Assembly: GCA_950295325.1 (NCBI GenBank)
Contig: OX485808.1
Span: 2,174,501-2,238,500 of the forward strand
Source: Polytrichum commune
Lineage: Eukaryota > Streptophyta > Polytrichopsida > Polytrichales > Polytrichaceae
Direction: 5' to 3'
Length of the DNA: 64,000 nucleotides
A program made the translations under genes and the position numbers. Of this stretch, positions 47,990 through 59,300 are shown in pieces. Under the pieces are notes generated by a model that saw only the letters and a program-made list of their open reading frames with translations, did not search any database and had not been told where the DNA came from. The stretch's first letter is position 1, and each line of letters starts with the position of its first letter.

Positions 47990-48360
47990 ATATATATATA
48001 TATATATATATATATAGGAGGAGGGGGGCCGGGGCGCGCTTTGTGGGGTGTGTGAGTGAGCCTCTCTTTACAGAGGGCGAGATGCTAAAAAGGGCAATCC
48101 TTGCCCCCCAGCGCTAGATTTCGTGGCTCTATAAAAGGCTGGTACCAAAACATTCGGTTGGTGTCTTGCCCCGGAAACGACTGCGCGTCCCATACCTCCT
48201 CCTCGCCTATTTTATTTTATTTTGTTTTGTTTTGTTTTGTATGGGGTGGGGTGGGGTGAGGCCGAGGGGCCGCTTGTCCTCACAAAACGGGGCATGTCCT
48301 AAATCCACTCCTCCCCAAAAAGGAAACCTCCCAAGCCACTTGTCGGGGACGGCAAGTGCA
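47990..48360 (+). other. GC-rich promoter-like segment after a TA microsatellite
   Basis: A (TA)13 run (47990-48015) is followed by a GC-rich patch with CTATAAAAGG at 48129-48138, an excellent TATA box, then a TTTTATTTTG-type repeat (about 48210-48240) and GGGGTGGGGTGG. No open frame with ATG and protein-like content follows. It may be a captured or orphan promoter fragment, or chance. Confidence 0.3.
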
Positions 48361-48719
48361 TAGTTTAGAAGTAGGGGAATGTATAATGGAACCCACCCGG
48401 GTCCATCGTTGTTTGTCTAGGTGCACATTCTCGGACCAAAATAATGTTGTCGTGTGAGATTCGGTGCAATTTGCACCACCTTGCGTCGGATGTGAGTCAC
48501 GTCCCGACTTTGTGTGATCGAATTCCATGAAGAGTTGGAGAGGGACAATGTGGTAGCCGAAAGATAGGTGGGTGGTGGGCGAGTTTGAATTCAAGGGTTA
48601 TGATGGAGGGTTGGTTTGCGTATGGGAGGTGTTACGAGACTTTCTTTTCTTTTCTTCTCTTCTCTTTTTTCCTCTTGTAATGTGGAGTATTTTTTTAAAC
48701 TACATATGGATTGTACAAT

Positions 48720-49072
48720 TAGAGTTGAGGCACCCATAACTGATCACTTAAGAGATTCTCCACTAGATTTGGAGAAGTATAAGGCGGTGTAATTTTTTCC
48801 CATGTAGGAAGATAGTAATAAGGAGGATTGCAGTGTTTTTGGTGATTTTAATCCTTAGATTATTGTGAATTTTTCAAGCCGAAAGTTGGCTCGATCTTGT
48901 TACCAATGTGTAGAGTTTGCCATAACCGCTCATTCCTCCTCACTCCCAACCATGTTATGTGTCATGGCACTATTGATTTTGGCTTGATTGAAATTGAGTC
49001 CCAACTTGATTGAAATTCCGGTACCCTATAGATTGCCGATGGGGTCCCGATTGAGAATAGGCGCCTCTACTA
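48720..49072. mobile_element. pogo/Emigrant-like MITE, copy 1
   Basis: Left end AGAGTTGAGGCACCCATAAC and right end (inverted) TAGTAGAGGCGCCTATTC form the TIR. TA follows the right end (49073-49074), while the left flank has decayed. Internally it is shared with 49134 and 55159 (ATCACTTAAGAGA, TTGGAGAAGTATAAGG, CCCATGTAGGAAGATAG). The consensus start YAGTAGAGGC with TA duplications recalls pogo-type MITEs such as Arabidopsis Emigrant (CAGTARAACCTC). Confidence 0.7.
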
Positions 49073-49133
49073 TAGTTCCAAGCACACAACTCTTGATGCA
49101 TAGTGTCACCTCTTCCGGTTTGAAAACTCACTA

Positions 49134-49401
49134 GAGTAGAGGCACCTATAACCGGTCACTTAAGAGACTCCACACCAATTTTGGAGAAGTATAAGGCAAT
49201 GCAAATATTTCCCATCTAGGAAGATAGAAATCAGGGTACTGCAAAAAAAAAATCGTAATCCTATTCTTTAAATTGAAATTACTAAGAATTTTGAAGCCAA
49301 CAATCCCAATTAGACCAAATTTCAATCCTAGCTTGATCAAAATTTAGTCCCAACCCAATAAAAATTAATGGGGTCCTGATCGGGAATAGGCGCCCCTACT
49401 A
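49134..49401. mobile_element. pogo/Emigrant-like MITE, copy 2
   Basis: Left end GAGTAGAGGCACCTATAACC, preceded by TA (49132-49133); right end inverted TAGTAGGGGCGCCTATTCCC. It lies only about 60 bp from copy 1 in the same orientation and is shorter by an internal deletion. The right-hand TA has decayed to TT. Confidence 0.7.
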
Positions 49402-52400
49402 TTTCGATAGATCCACCAATAGAACTGAAGCAACCAAAAAAATCTATTTTAAAAATAAGTTCATCTTTACTTAAATATGTCATTTGTCAAACTTCTAAGT
49501 GTCGTGGTGATTAACCTTGTTGGGAGTCAATTTGTTAATTGCTACATTCAACTATCGATATGTCGGTTCAAGTTCATGTGCAAGTGACATTTCTTGAATA
49601 TGGTCCATACGGGTGAATGATTCAACGGCTAATATGAGTTTTTTAATTCCCCACTTCTACTACCCCATTAATTTCTAAATTTTGACTATTGAAAACAAAA
49701 ACCATCTCACATTGATCTTGAAGCCATGTTGTTTGCAATTCTTTTACAAGAAAGAACTTGAGACAAGCTTTCAATCCTAGCATACATTGGTGGCCTAGTG
49801 TGATGGCAAATTCTTGCCGAATTTAGGATTTTAGACCAAAACAACACAACCTTGGAAGCAATACATTGGGCCATGATAGCATCCAAAGAAGACACTTATT
49901 TCATAACCATTCTCATGATCGACCACAAAGATTGGTCCTCAAATTGTAACTCCCCCTCTACAAACACAAAGACATATTCATAATATTTGCAATTCCACCA
50001 CACTCCATGATATACAATTCAACACCACTGTGGTCAAAATACTTCAATGCTATGAGCCATTCCTCATATCATACCATGCATACACAACCAACAAAACCCA
50101 CTACGACATGTTCAAATTGCATGCTTACTGATGAAACACCATTCAAGAAGTTTGAAACATGAATCTAGACACATATTAAAGAGACCAACCCCAATAGAAT
50201 ATAGAACGAATATTGAATCACATGAAAATTCATACCCAAAGCTAGCATAACCACAAGTGGAGATCCCCCCAACACTGCTACCCAATGACTACCAACACAC
50301 TCACCACTAAAGACAATGCATATACGCAAATGGCTCATCCACACCACCTACCAAAAACGGAGAAGGAAACATAGTAGTAAAATACCATGCCCATGTGTCT
50401 ATAGTCCTGACAACAACCTCTGAATAGGCTTAAAGTTTATTGGGATACCAAAACATACTAAGGATAAAGCTTAATGCTTTGCCAATTGTTGTATGAGTCA
50501 TTCCAACCACTAAACTAGACACCCCATCTTCATGGGTAGTCTCGACATCATATGTTTATATTAAATAACCACATTAGACACCCATCTTCAACACCACCAT
50601 CAACTATATATACTACTTATAGCAACTACAATCCACCAAATCCATCGGAACTTGCAAAAATTAATCACACAAAAAGTTGGAGCACACTTTGGAATCACCG
50701 GCAACGAAATAGCATATAATACATTAGCAAATGTTAGAGTTTTTAAAGCTAAAGAAACCCTCGCGCCGCACATAAACACAACCCACACAATTCCATAGTG
50801 GCTAGCAAGTGACCCTCCCCCACGCAATGAAGCAATATGGAATCTAAACACATTCATCAACAAAGAACATAGGAATGAGAAACTTTCAAAGCCAACTTCT
50901 TTTGGAATGCACCAGGCATATCCAATCATCAAATCACCTAAACTTCAAGATCTTGTTATGCGCAATACATGCGTAATCACATTAAAATCATATCTTATCT
51001 ATTCACACACCCAAACCCCAATTGCACACTTTGTTCAAGCAATGATAGAAACTTATGGCCACATCTCTTGTCCACATGTGCAAATCACCACATCAAAAGG
51101 ATTTACAATAGCCATGCATAAATAAAGTTGTCCACCTTACCATACAACACACTGCAAACTAACAAATCCACTTAATGTTTCAACATCATCAACAAAACAC
51201 TGAGCTCAAGAATATTGGAATGGCTACTCACTTGCACATGCAATAACACACCATGTCATCAAAAGTTAGACCCAACATAAACACCATACCAGGAACCTAA
51301 AACCAAAGTCAACCACCAATAACCCCATGTCATGCAACACAATACAATTGATCGAGCTTACATAATGTCACAATAAACATTTGGAAATTATCATCGAATT
51401 TTTTATTATAGAAAATATGATCCACTTATAAATGTATTAAAATAAAAAGATGTAAAAGTAAATCCAATAATATCAATCATGACATGGGTAAGAAGCATCA
51501 TACATGAACACCCAATTGAGAACTTCCCCAACTTGCACATCCCCAAACCCACCATCAAAAGGCTAATGAAATCCATCTACCAAATTGCTATAAGATATTT
51601 CACATGCACAATCCTAAATATATAAATATTGATAGCTGTGAAACACATGTCATACCACTCCGTAACTGATGTATCCCCCCTCCACCGACATCACAAAACT
51701 CATTTTCCAAAAGGAAGGCAATACACCTTATTACCTAACCATCTAAGAGGCCCACATCAGGCCTCTCCAAGCCAAAAAAGAGAGCATAGTTTGAGCTACA
51801 TACTTTTATTTTCGGCAACTCATGTCAAAAGTGACCCTATATGACATCACATCCTTCTTCAAGTGCACTATTATAATAAGTTAAACACTTTGATGCTAAT
51901 GAAACTTTAAGTTCAAATACACAGCATGGATGCCTTTGGATACAAACATATACGTTGTACTTTGATCATTAATGTTTAGTATGAATATATTTTGTTTTCT
52001 TCTTGACATAAGGCAATGTATATAACATGGCTTCAAACACACGACTATATAAACTGTGAATTATGAACTTGGTGAAGCCCGTATACATTGTGTATATGGG
52101 TGTATGCTGAGACCCCACCTCCTGTAAGGTTATCATGTATCATAGCTAACCTTATCAATATAAGGAGAACACGCTCACATTCACATCGATGCAAGAACAC
52201 CGACGATGTCTTAATTTCTCTTATTTTCTTGACAAACTAAGGTCCACAAAAAAATCTATTCATTTGGTCTTGTCTTTTGTCTTCAGGATTTGCTTGGAGT
52301 TGATTCACAATGGCACCCCGAGGACCAAGAATCGCAATTCCCCAGAGCCAAAGTTCTTGGAACTTGAAATAGCCACTTAGATCACACAAACATGGTCAAG

Positions 52401-52699
52401 TTGCAAAATCTACACACTCCAAGAATTATAAAATCTCTTGGACTTGAAACTCAACAAATTGGGAGACCCAAGAATTTGCCCAAATGCCATGCTTTTGGCA
52501 CCAAGATTGATGCACAAGGTGTGTAGGTGTTATTCGGTTTGGTTTTTCATGTTCTCCAAGTTCTCCCGGTTAGATTTACACAACGAGCCTTAATGTTGCA
52601 TTAGCAAACCTACGATGAAGCAACAAAACTCGGGTTCAAAAATCAAACCTCCCCTTATTTGATTATGGTTATCAGAAGTGCATGTTTTTGTTGAATCCT
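49402..52699. other. Long A+C-skewed stretch without gene
   Basis: Between about 49900 and 51700 the plus strand is markedly enriched in A and C (runs like ACAACCAACAAAACCCAC), giving T/G-rich minus-strand frames, the longest 110 codons (50600-50932). No family is recognisable. At about 52080-52200 a TATA-less segment ending in ...CAATATAAGGAGAACACG... resembles the 3' part of a copia-type LTR, but no partner LTR, primer site or coding region is visible. Confidence 0.4.
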
Positions 52700-53850
52700 T
52701 GATTGAATACACATGTCTTCCCAGTTGTGTTCATTGTTGAATGTGGAGTAGTTAATACATATTGACGACGTGATCCAATCTCTTTAAAACATGTGTCTTT
52801 ATGGCGTCTATTCTTGAATCCTCAGTGATGCACAAACCAATCAAATGTAGGGGGTCCAAAAATAACCGAATAACACCCACATACCTTATGCCTAAATGTC
52901 AAGGTCATTTCAAGGCAATCTTTGGGACTTTGCATTGGCATCCATGTGGAGGACTTTGTCCCAATTACCTGCATGCTTACCATGTGTTTGATTAGCAAAC
53001 TTCTATTGGAGCTTTGAACTTTCTTAAGGCCGAACAAAGGTTTCTATCTCCAAAAGATAAGGGCCACTTCACACACGAGACTGAGAGACCCCATGACCAT
53101 TACATTTCAAGCACTTTCTTTGGTGCAAAAGGCGGAGCCGGTCCAAGTTCGCTTCTCACTACGCTTGAGGGACCAACAGAGTATGTGAATGTGAAGTGTA
53201 CATGAATTCCTACATGGCATCGCATGGATCATGTTTCATGGTCACTTGGACTATTTTCAAAAACCACCTCTTGGAGGTAGGCCTACAACAAAACCGGAAG
53301 ACCATCGCACTCCCAACGCTCACAACTATTGATATATTCTATTTTATCATGTGTGAGGACCTGCATGAAAAACAAATTCATTCAAATAGTATTTGGTTGA
53401 GGGCGCGGTTACATATGACTTCACACTACACTTGAGGGTCCGTGACCACACTACATGATTTTGGAGGTGTCTTTAGAGGGCCTTTGGACACTTCCTTTTG
53501 GGCTCTCACAATTACATGGTCACGACTCTTGGCTCGTGTGTGAAGTGGCCCTGAGATAACTACCACAACAACAAACACTTGCTCTTTAGCTCAACTTAGA
53601 AGGGGAAGCCCTGGATTTTTCACACTACTACTAAATTGGATGGCCCTGGATGATTTAATATGGCCATGACCATATCCAATAGTAGGCAGTGTATTTGGAC
53701 CCTTATATGGTCACTCTTGTCAATTGAACACCTACATTTGAGTGGTGTATGAAATTACTTGGAGTCAATAATAGATACCAAAACAACACTTGTTGCAATG
53801 ACATTGGATTGTGTGCTCAAAATGGAGATATTGTTCTAGGTTCAACGGTT
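52700..53850. repeat. Decayed C/G-run-family arms flanking a MITE
   Basis: At about 52760-52850 (GATCCAATCTCTTTAAAACA, then TATTCTTGAATCC) and, inverted, at 53720-53850 (ACATTTGAGTGGTGTATG, ATTGGATTGTGTGCTCAAAA, TTCTAGGTTCAA) lie the arms seen at 8863-9268. The MITE at 53061-53551 sits between them, so it inserted into an older long-TIR element. Confidence 0.45.
53061..53551 (+). mobile_element. Tourist-like MITE, intact (491 bp)
   Basis: Perfect 20-bp terminal inverted repeat: GGGCCACTTCACACACGAGA-type left end and CTCGTGTGTGAAGTGGCCC right end. The flanks are TAA (53058-53060) and TGA (53552-53554), a TAA duplication with one substitution. This is the best-preserved member and serves as the family reference. 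It is non-coding. Confidence 0.9.
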
Positions 53851-53851
53851 A

Positions 53852-55158
53852 ATGCAGTTGGGAGAACTTTCCAACCCCTCAAATCTCATAGCTTGTGATA
53901 TAGATGGGATTTTAATCCATTTGTAATCTTCCACATTCAAGAAATTCCCTTGTACATGTATCTCGATCTCTTGGGGTTAGATTTATGCAATTTTCTTCAT
54001 CTTCCGTGTACACCCATAATAGGACTTTGGAGCGTTCTTTGCACATTATGAACAACTAACCTTTATGTGTTTTGGATGAAATTCCCATGACATAACATTG
54101 CTCAACTGAAGAACTTGGTTTAGTTGCCATGACCTCATATTTGGCATGGTTGCATCTGGAGTCTTTATTTTCGGATCTAATGCTAGGCTCAAGAACATAA
54201 CTAATCAAGTGAGAAATGGATTTCTTCCTTCATTGGATATGCAACTTATTACCTACAATCTCATATGATTTGGACAATGTTAGGACACCTGCGAAGAACT
54301 CCAACTTCTGATCCAAAAGTGATTAAATTGGCTCATTGGTCATTTTGGTAGAGTGTGATAAATGTAGAAGTGCAAAAAAAAAACACCGTGATGTGGAACT
54401 CGGGTTTGTTAGAAACTTGATGTGTTGATGAAGTGAACTTAGTTCAAGCAACTTCTCTCACCTTCCGTTTCATAAAACGTGAGGTTTTCCACATAGCAAA
54501 CTTTTGAGTATATAGTGTATGACTTCGATTGCAATAATTTCTTTGAAAGTCATAAAGGAGTGGAATGAATGCCAAGTGGTTGTTTGTATTGGCAACCAAC
54601 TTTATGTACTTGAGGGTTCTCTTTTTTCTTTTTGGTAGCCACCATATCCACAAGACTCAAGGACCCCACCGCAAATTGACATGTGATGTTCAAAACATAG
54701 AGAGATGCCTTCCTTTGCGGCTATTGGGACCAATGTGTTCCATTTTTACCAAACCATTGATAATATCACAACAAGTTCCACATCATCCGAAAGTGGTTGC
54801 ATCAAAGAGGATAGCAAGGCGGATTTGAGAGCAAGGAAGCCCACTATTCATCATTGACAAGTCGCACAAAATTCCATCCCAATCATAGGACGATGTTTGA
54901 AAGAAACCTAGCCTTGTAGAGCGCATGGAGTTGCTTAAAGATCATGCGACCAAATGAATGAACAAATGAATTGAATGAATGGATGAAAACACCAATGCAA
55001 GGTGAGGCGTGACTAAGAGTCTCTTCACCTTTACGGTTGTTGCCGCTTTTTAATGTAAGGTGTCATGAAGCATGGGCTTGTCATTTGCTCACTTGGCAAG
55101 TTTATCGGGGTGGCTCAAAGTTGATAATGTTTGATGCCTCCATGATGGGTGATATCTA
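53852..55158. other. No recognisable gene
   Basis: Short open frames at 54444-54828 show no recognisable similarity. No repeats shared with the rest of the window were seen. Confidence 0.4.
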
Positions 55159-55559
55159 TAGTAGAAGCGCCTATTCCCAATCAAGATCCCATCAGCAAAC
55201 TATAAGGTACCATAATTTTGATAAGGTTGAGATTGAATTTCGATCAAATTGAGACAAACTTTCAATTAGGCTAGAACCAATAGTATCATGACACATGTCT
55301 TAGTTTTGGGTGCTAAAGTGAGAATGAATGAGCAGTTACAATGAGCGGTTATGGCAGACTCCAAACGTTGGTAATATGTTAGGGCCAACTTTTGGCTTCA
55401 CAAATTTATAGTAATTTCATTTAAGGAATAAATATACCAAATTTTTTGTAGTCCTCCTTATTTTTATCTTCCTACATGGGAAGAAGTTTTGCACCTCCTT
55501 ATACTTATCCAAATTTGGTGCATAATCTCTAAAGTGATTGGTTATGGGTGCCTCTACTG
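55159..55559. mobile_element. pogo/Emigrant-like MITE, full-length copy 3
   Basis: Left end TAGTAGAAGCGCCTATTCCC and inverted right end CAGTAGAGGCACCCATAACC, with TA on both sides (55157-55158, 55560-55561). At 401 bp it is the longest of the three and lies in the opposite orientation to the copies at 48.7-49.4 kb. The right end keeps the CAGTAGA start expected of pogo-type elements. Confidence 0.8.
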
Positions 55560-55732
55560 TATTCATTCAACAACCTAGGCCTACCTTTTACCATGGTCGT
55601 GTAATTTTGGATACCATCTCAACAAGATTGTGGGGGTGGGGGTGGGGGAGGGCAAGAGGTGTGTGGTAAACATGTGCCCCCCCCCCCCTCATTCTTAGTC
55701 TCTTCGTTCCTCCCCATTTGCTGCTCCTATTG

Positions 55733-56775
55733 TGCTAAGGTAGATGAGGCTAATGTGGACACCTCCAACTATGTGGAATCATCCAGTCGATGGATTCAAG
55801 GATTAGGAGCTTGAGCATGTTAGCAATTGTAAATCAAGACCTAAAATATGGAATCGTTGAAATTGGAGTCGAGGAAGGTGTTGATCTAGGCTTTGCAATC
55901 AAAGATTTTTTGCTTCCCAATCTAGTGTTAGGGGGGGGGGGGGGGGACTCTTTTATCTTCAATGTTGTGTAAGTGGATGACATCTTTGGCAAATTCTACA
56001 TGGATCATTTGCCAATAAAGACCAATTTAATGCCAATATCGGTTGTGTCGTGTCTCTAAAGTGGTCACGAGTAAGATAAAATGTTGCCGACTTGACTTTT
56101 CATTATAGAATACCCACAATACAAGTTGGTTGGCACCTCACAAGCACATGCCGCCTCCTAACTCGCCTAACTCGTCCACAAAAATCAAGCATGTCATAGC
56201 TTAGTGAATAAATCTCCTAATTATGGAGGATGATGGGTGTAGTTGGAATTCTACAAAGGTGACTAACCCAAATATCATCAAAGTGGTGGCTGAATCACCA
56301 TGTAAGGTAAGTGCGCCAATGACCGCACGATCAATCTTCAAATCCTTGTAAGTACAAATTTACAAGCTTAAATTGTTTCAAATTTTGAAGGATTGTTAAT
56401 TGTGAAGTGAGGATTCTCTTACAAAAAAAATAAAAATGAAAGATATTTTGATTTGTGAAAGCTATCACAAATTGAATCCAAACATACACAGGTGGATCTC
56501 AAGAGCTTAGTGAGCCCTTTACCGCACAGTGTGCGGTACCTGTACATTCACGTTCTCTCCGAAATTCCCTAAACGTTCCCGAAGTTCCCGTGAGAGTTCT
56601 CAGGATTGAAAACTGTGCGATGGCTGTGCGGTCCGTGGGCCGCGTTCGGTCAATGGCGCACTTACCCTACTACTCACACACAAAATCAAAGCAACTATAC
56701 CGCCGATTAGGAGCCAAAAATAGGCATGTGATTAAGGAAGCTTAACTCAATTAGCCTCATCTACCTTAAATCACG
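55733..56775 (+). repeat. Coding-like dispersed repeat, copy 2 (interrupted)
   Basis: Partner of 7205-7775, in the opposite orientation. Plus-strand frames include LAIVNQDLKYGIVEIGVEEGVDLGF (about 55825-55900) and VTNPNIIKVVAESPC (about 56260-56300), broken by a 16-G run (55931-55946), stops and the MITE at 56305-56667. After the MITE the alignment with copy 1 resumes (ACTACTCAC ... CGATTAGGAGCCAAAAATAG). It retains a stretch of about 150 bp that copy 1 has lost. The protein family is not recognised. Confidence 0.55.
56305..56667. mobile_element. MITE with GGTAAGTGCGCCA ends and TA duplication (363 bp)
   Basis: Left end AGGTAAGTGCGCCAATGACC and inverted right end GGGTAAGTGCGCCATTGACC form a TIR of about 22 bp, with TA outside each (56303-56304, 56668-56669). 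The paralogous sequence at 7.3 kb is uninterrupted at this point (CCATGTATTACTCAC), which proves the insertion and fits a TA duplication. The interior is comparatively GC-rich, with a CCGCACAGTGTGCGG palindrome near 56523. It is non-coding. Confidence 0.8.
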
Positions 56776-56906
56776 ATCTCTCATCTCAATTTTGATATCA
56801 TGAGAAAAAAAACATTTATTCATGTTAATCATTGTGTTCTCACTCTCCCGCATGGCACATGTTATTAAACTTTACCCCCATCCATCATGCTCCAACAAAG
56901 ACAAAG

Positions 56907-58158
56907 GGCGGATGTTAAATACCCCCCACGAACTTTTCGGGGGGGGGGGAATATTCTGTCAGGGGCAGCCGCCCCCCCATTTTTCTGCACCCGCCCGAAA
57001 ACTGCTGCCCGCCCGCCCGATTTTGAAAAAACTATTGTACTTGCATTTTTGAAGGCTACTTGTCCACAAATCCCATATTGAGTGCACTTCATTTTCAAGG
57101 TCTCAAATTCAATATATATGTTCACTTCCATTGAGTAAATAAGCAATTGACTAGATTTCACTTTCAAAGTGAAACCGCCAATAAAGCATGTAATTAACTT
57201 GAAAGTCAAAAATATTACAAAATTCTCATTAGCATTGAGGTTATATTTTTTGTCACTTACAATTGAAAGGGACTTTGTCATTCTAAAATGAAACTTTTTT
57301 TTTTGAAATGTTAATATAAAATATAAAATAATAAATTTAATACCTCCTACTATCACAAAGTTTTCATACGCATTTAAACTAGTTAAGTAAGATTGAATGC
57401 AACTAAGTCTAATAATTTCTGATTAATCCTATTTAAGCCCAATTAAATCAGAAAATATGCTTACCAAATTAATTAATCCTAATCAATCATAAATTATATT
57501 TATTGGAGTTAATTCCATTATAAAATGTACTTACTGTACTTAATTAACTCCAGTAAATATAATTTATGATTGATTAGGATTAATTAATTTGGTAAGCATA
57601 TTTTCTGATTTAATTGGGCTTAAATAGGATTAATAAGAAATTATTAGACTTAGTTGCATTCAATCTTACTCAACTAGTTTAAATGCGTATGAAAACTTTG
57701 TGATAATAGGAGGTATTAAATTTATTATTTTATATTTTATATTAACATTTCAAAATAATAATAATTTTAGTTTCATTTTAGAATGATAAAGTCCCTTTCA
57801 ATTGTAAGTGACAAAAATTATAACCTCAATGCTAATGAGGATTTTGTAATATTTTTGACTTTCAAGTTAATTACATGCTTTATTGGCGGTTTCACTTTGA
57901 AAGTGAAATCTAGTCAATTGCTTATTTACTCAATGGAAGTGAACATATATATTGAATTTGAGACCTTGAAAATGAAGTGCACTCAATATGGGATTTGTGG
58001 ACAAGTAGCCTTCAAAAATGCAAGTATAATAGTTTTTTCAAAATCGGGTGGGCGGGCAACAGTTTTCGGGCGGGTGCAAAAAAATGGGGGGGCGGCTGCC
58101 CCTGATAGAATATTCCCCCCCCCGGAAAAGTTCGTGGGGGGGGTATTTAACGTCCGCC
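56907..58158. mobile_element. 1.25-kb foldback with about 610-bp arms, 9-bp target duplication (Mutator-like)
   Basis: The left arm (56907 to about 57517) and right arm (about 57543-58158) are near-identical inverted copies around a spacer of about 25 bp. The ends read GGCGGATGTTAAATACC and, inverted, GGCGGACGTTAAATACC. The same 9-mer, AAGACAAAG, stands on both sides (56898-56906, 58159-58167). A perfect 9-bp duplication points to a Mutator-type transposase. Mirror-image open frames (163 codons minus, 56865-57356; 129 codons plus, 57783-58172) arise because the arms are copies. They show no recognised domain and end in a low-complexity tail. A transcript through it would fold into a long double-stranded RNA. 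Confidence 0.9.
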
Positions 58159-58273
58159 AAGACAAAGAATGAGAATACCTCCCACATTTTTCATGTGAAT
58201 ATTTATTAGTAATGAGTAAAGGCAAAAATCTACAGAACCTTTTTGAAGAAGCTCATTGGTTTGAGACTTCGTT

Positions 58274-58380
58274 TTGCAAGATTTCCTCAAGAACAACTCT
58301 TCTTCTTCTTTCTTTCTTTCTTTATTATTCTTTATTATATATGTATATATATATATCTTCTTTTTCTTCCAATTCCATAA
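58274..58380. repeat. Pyrimidine and AT low-complexity tract
   Basis: TTC/TTTC repeats followed by a TATATATGTATATATATATAT tract. Open frames here are products of composition. Confidence 0.7.
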
Positions 58381-58669
58381 CATAATTGCTACTATAGTAC
58401 TATGGTTGGTTAGGTACAAATCAAACTACTTTTTCTTGGGTTTTGAAACGAAAGTTAATTTTTGTGCTATGAAATGCAGAGACGGTCAAGTCCCCCTCCT
58501 GAAACTTCAACTTCATCTCACGATTGTGTTTGCCATTGACTCTCGTTTGATAAGGGAGGATTTGTTTGTCATCTACACCGTTTGTGATACTTAGTCACTT
58601 GTGTAATGTTGTCATTGGCCCTAGTATGAGGCCTATATACCATGTTCCACAAATGGACAACAGTCTGAC

Positions 58670-59300
58670 CACTAGTGTGAACCACATGACACTTGATGTT
58701 AATGTGCTTACTAATATATGTGCAAGAATAAGTTTAATAATATTATGAGGTCTGTCTATGCCTAGGTTACAGAATGGTCAACAAGTTGACCATAGGTATA
58801 CACACATGACAAGTCTTCATGTTAGCATGCTCAATCGTACCTTCCTCTGGGATACTAAAATGTACACATGACACTTGCCATTAATGTGCTCAATAATATC
58901 TTTCCTCTTGTATACTGAATTACAAAACTATCATCTCAAGCAATCCAATGTACTACACTATAAATATTACCGTAGATAGTTATGCATTTCAAAAGCTACT
59001 TATGTTAACAAATAGTGTTATGTCAAGAATCAATGAACATGACCATAAGTGGACACAAATGACAAGTCTCCGTGTTAGCATACTCAATTACACCTTCCTC
59101 TTGGATACTAAAATGTACATACATGACACTTGCGTTGATATGCTCGATAATATCTTCTCTCTTGTATATTGAGCTGCAAAACTATCATCTCAAACAATCC
59201 AATGTACTACACCAAAAATCATACCATAGATAGTTATGCACTTCAAAAGCTACTTATTTTGACACACAGTGTTATATCAAGAATCAACGGACACGACATT
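58670..59300 (+). repeat. Tandem repeat, 254-bp period, about 2.4 copies
   Basis: CAATCCAATGTACTACAC occurs at 58941 and 59195. GACCATARGTRKACACA...ACAAGTCT occurs at 58787 and 59041. ACATGACACTTG occurs in three places (about 58686, 58866 and 59121). Units are diverged by substitutions and small indels. No coding frame is shared between units. It could be a small satellite block or a local duplication. Confidence 0.7.

Noticed and set aside
48166-48363. 65-codon frame downstream of the TATA-like box
   Set aside because: It opens at TTG rather than ATG and includes a translated TTTTG microsatellite; not a credible plant gene.
52080-52380. Possible copia LTR end followed by a gag start
   Set aside because: No partner LTR, primer-binding site or polyprotein within reach, and the 63-codon frame (52189-52380) has no retroviral motif.
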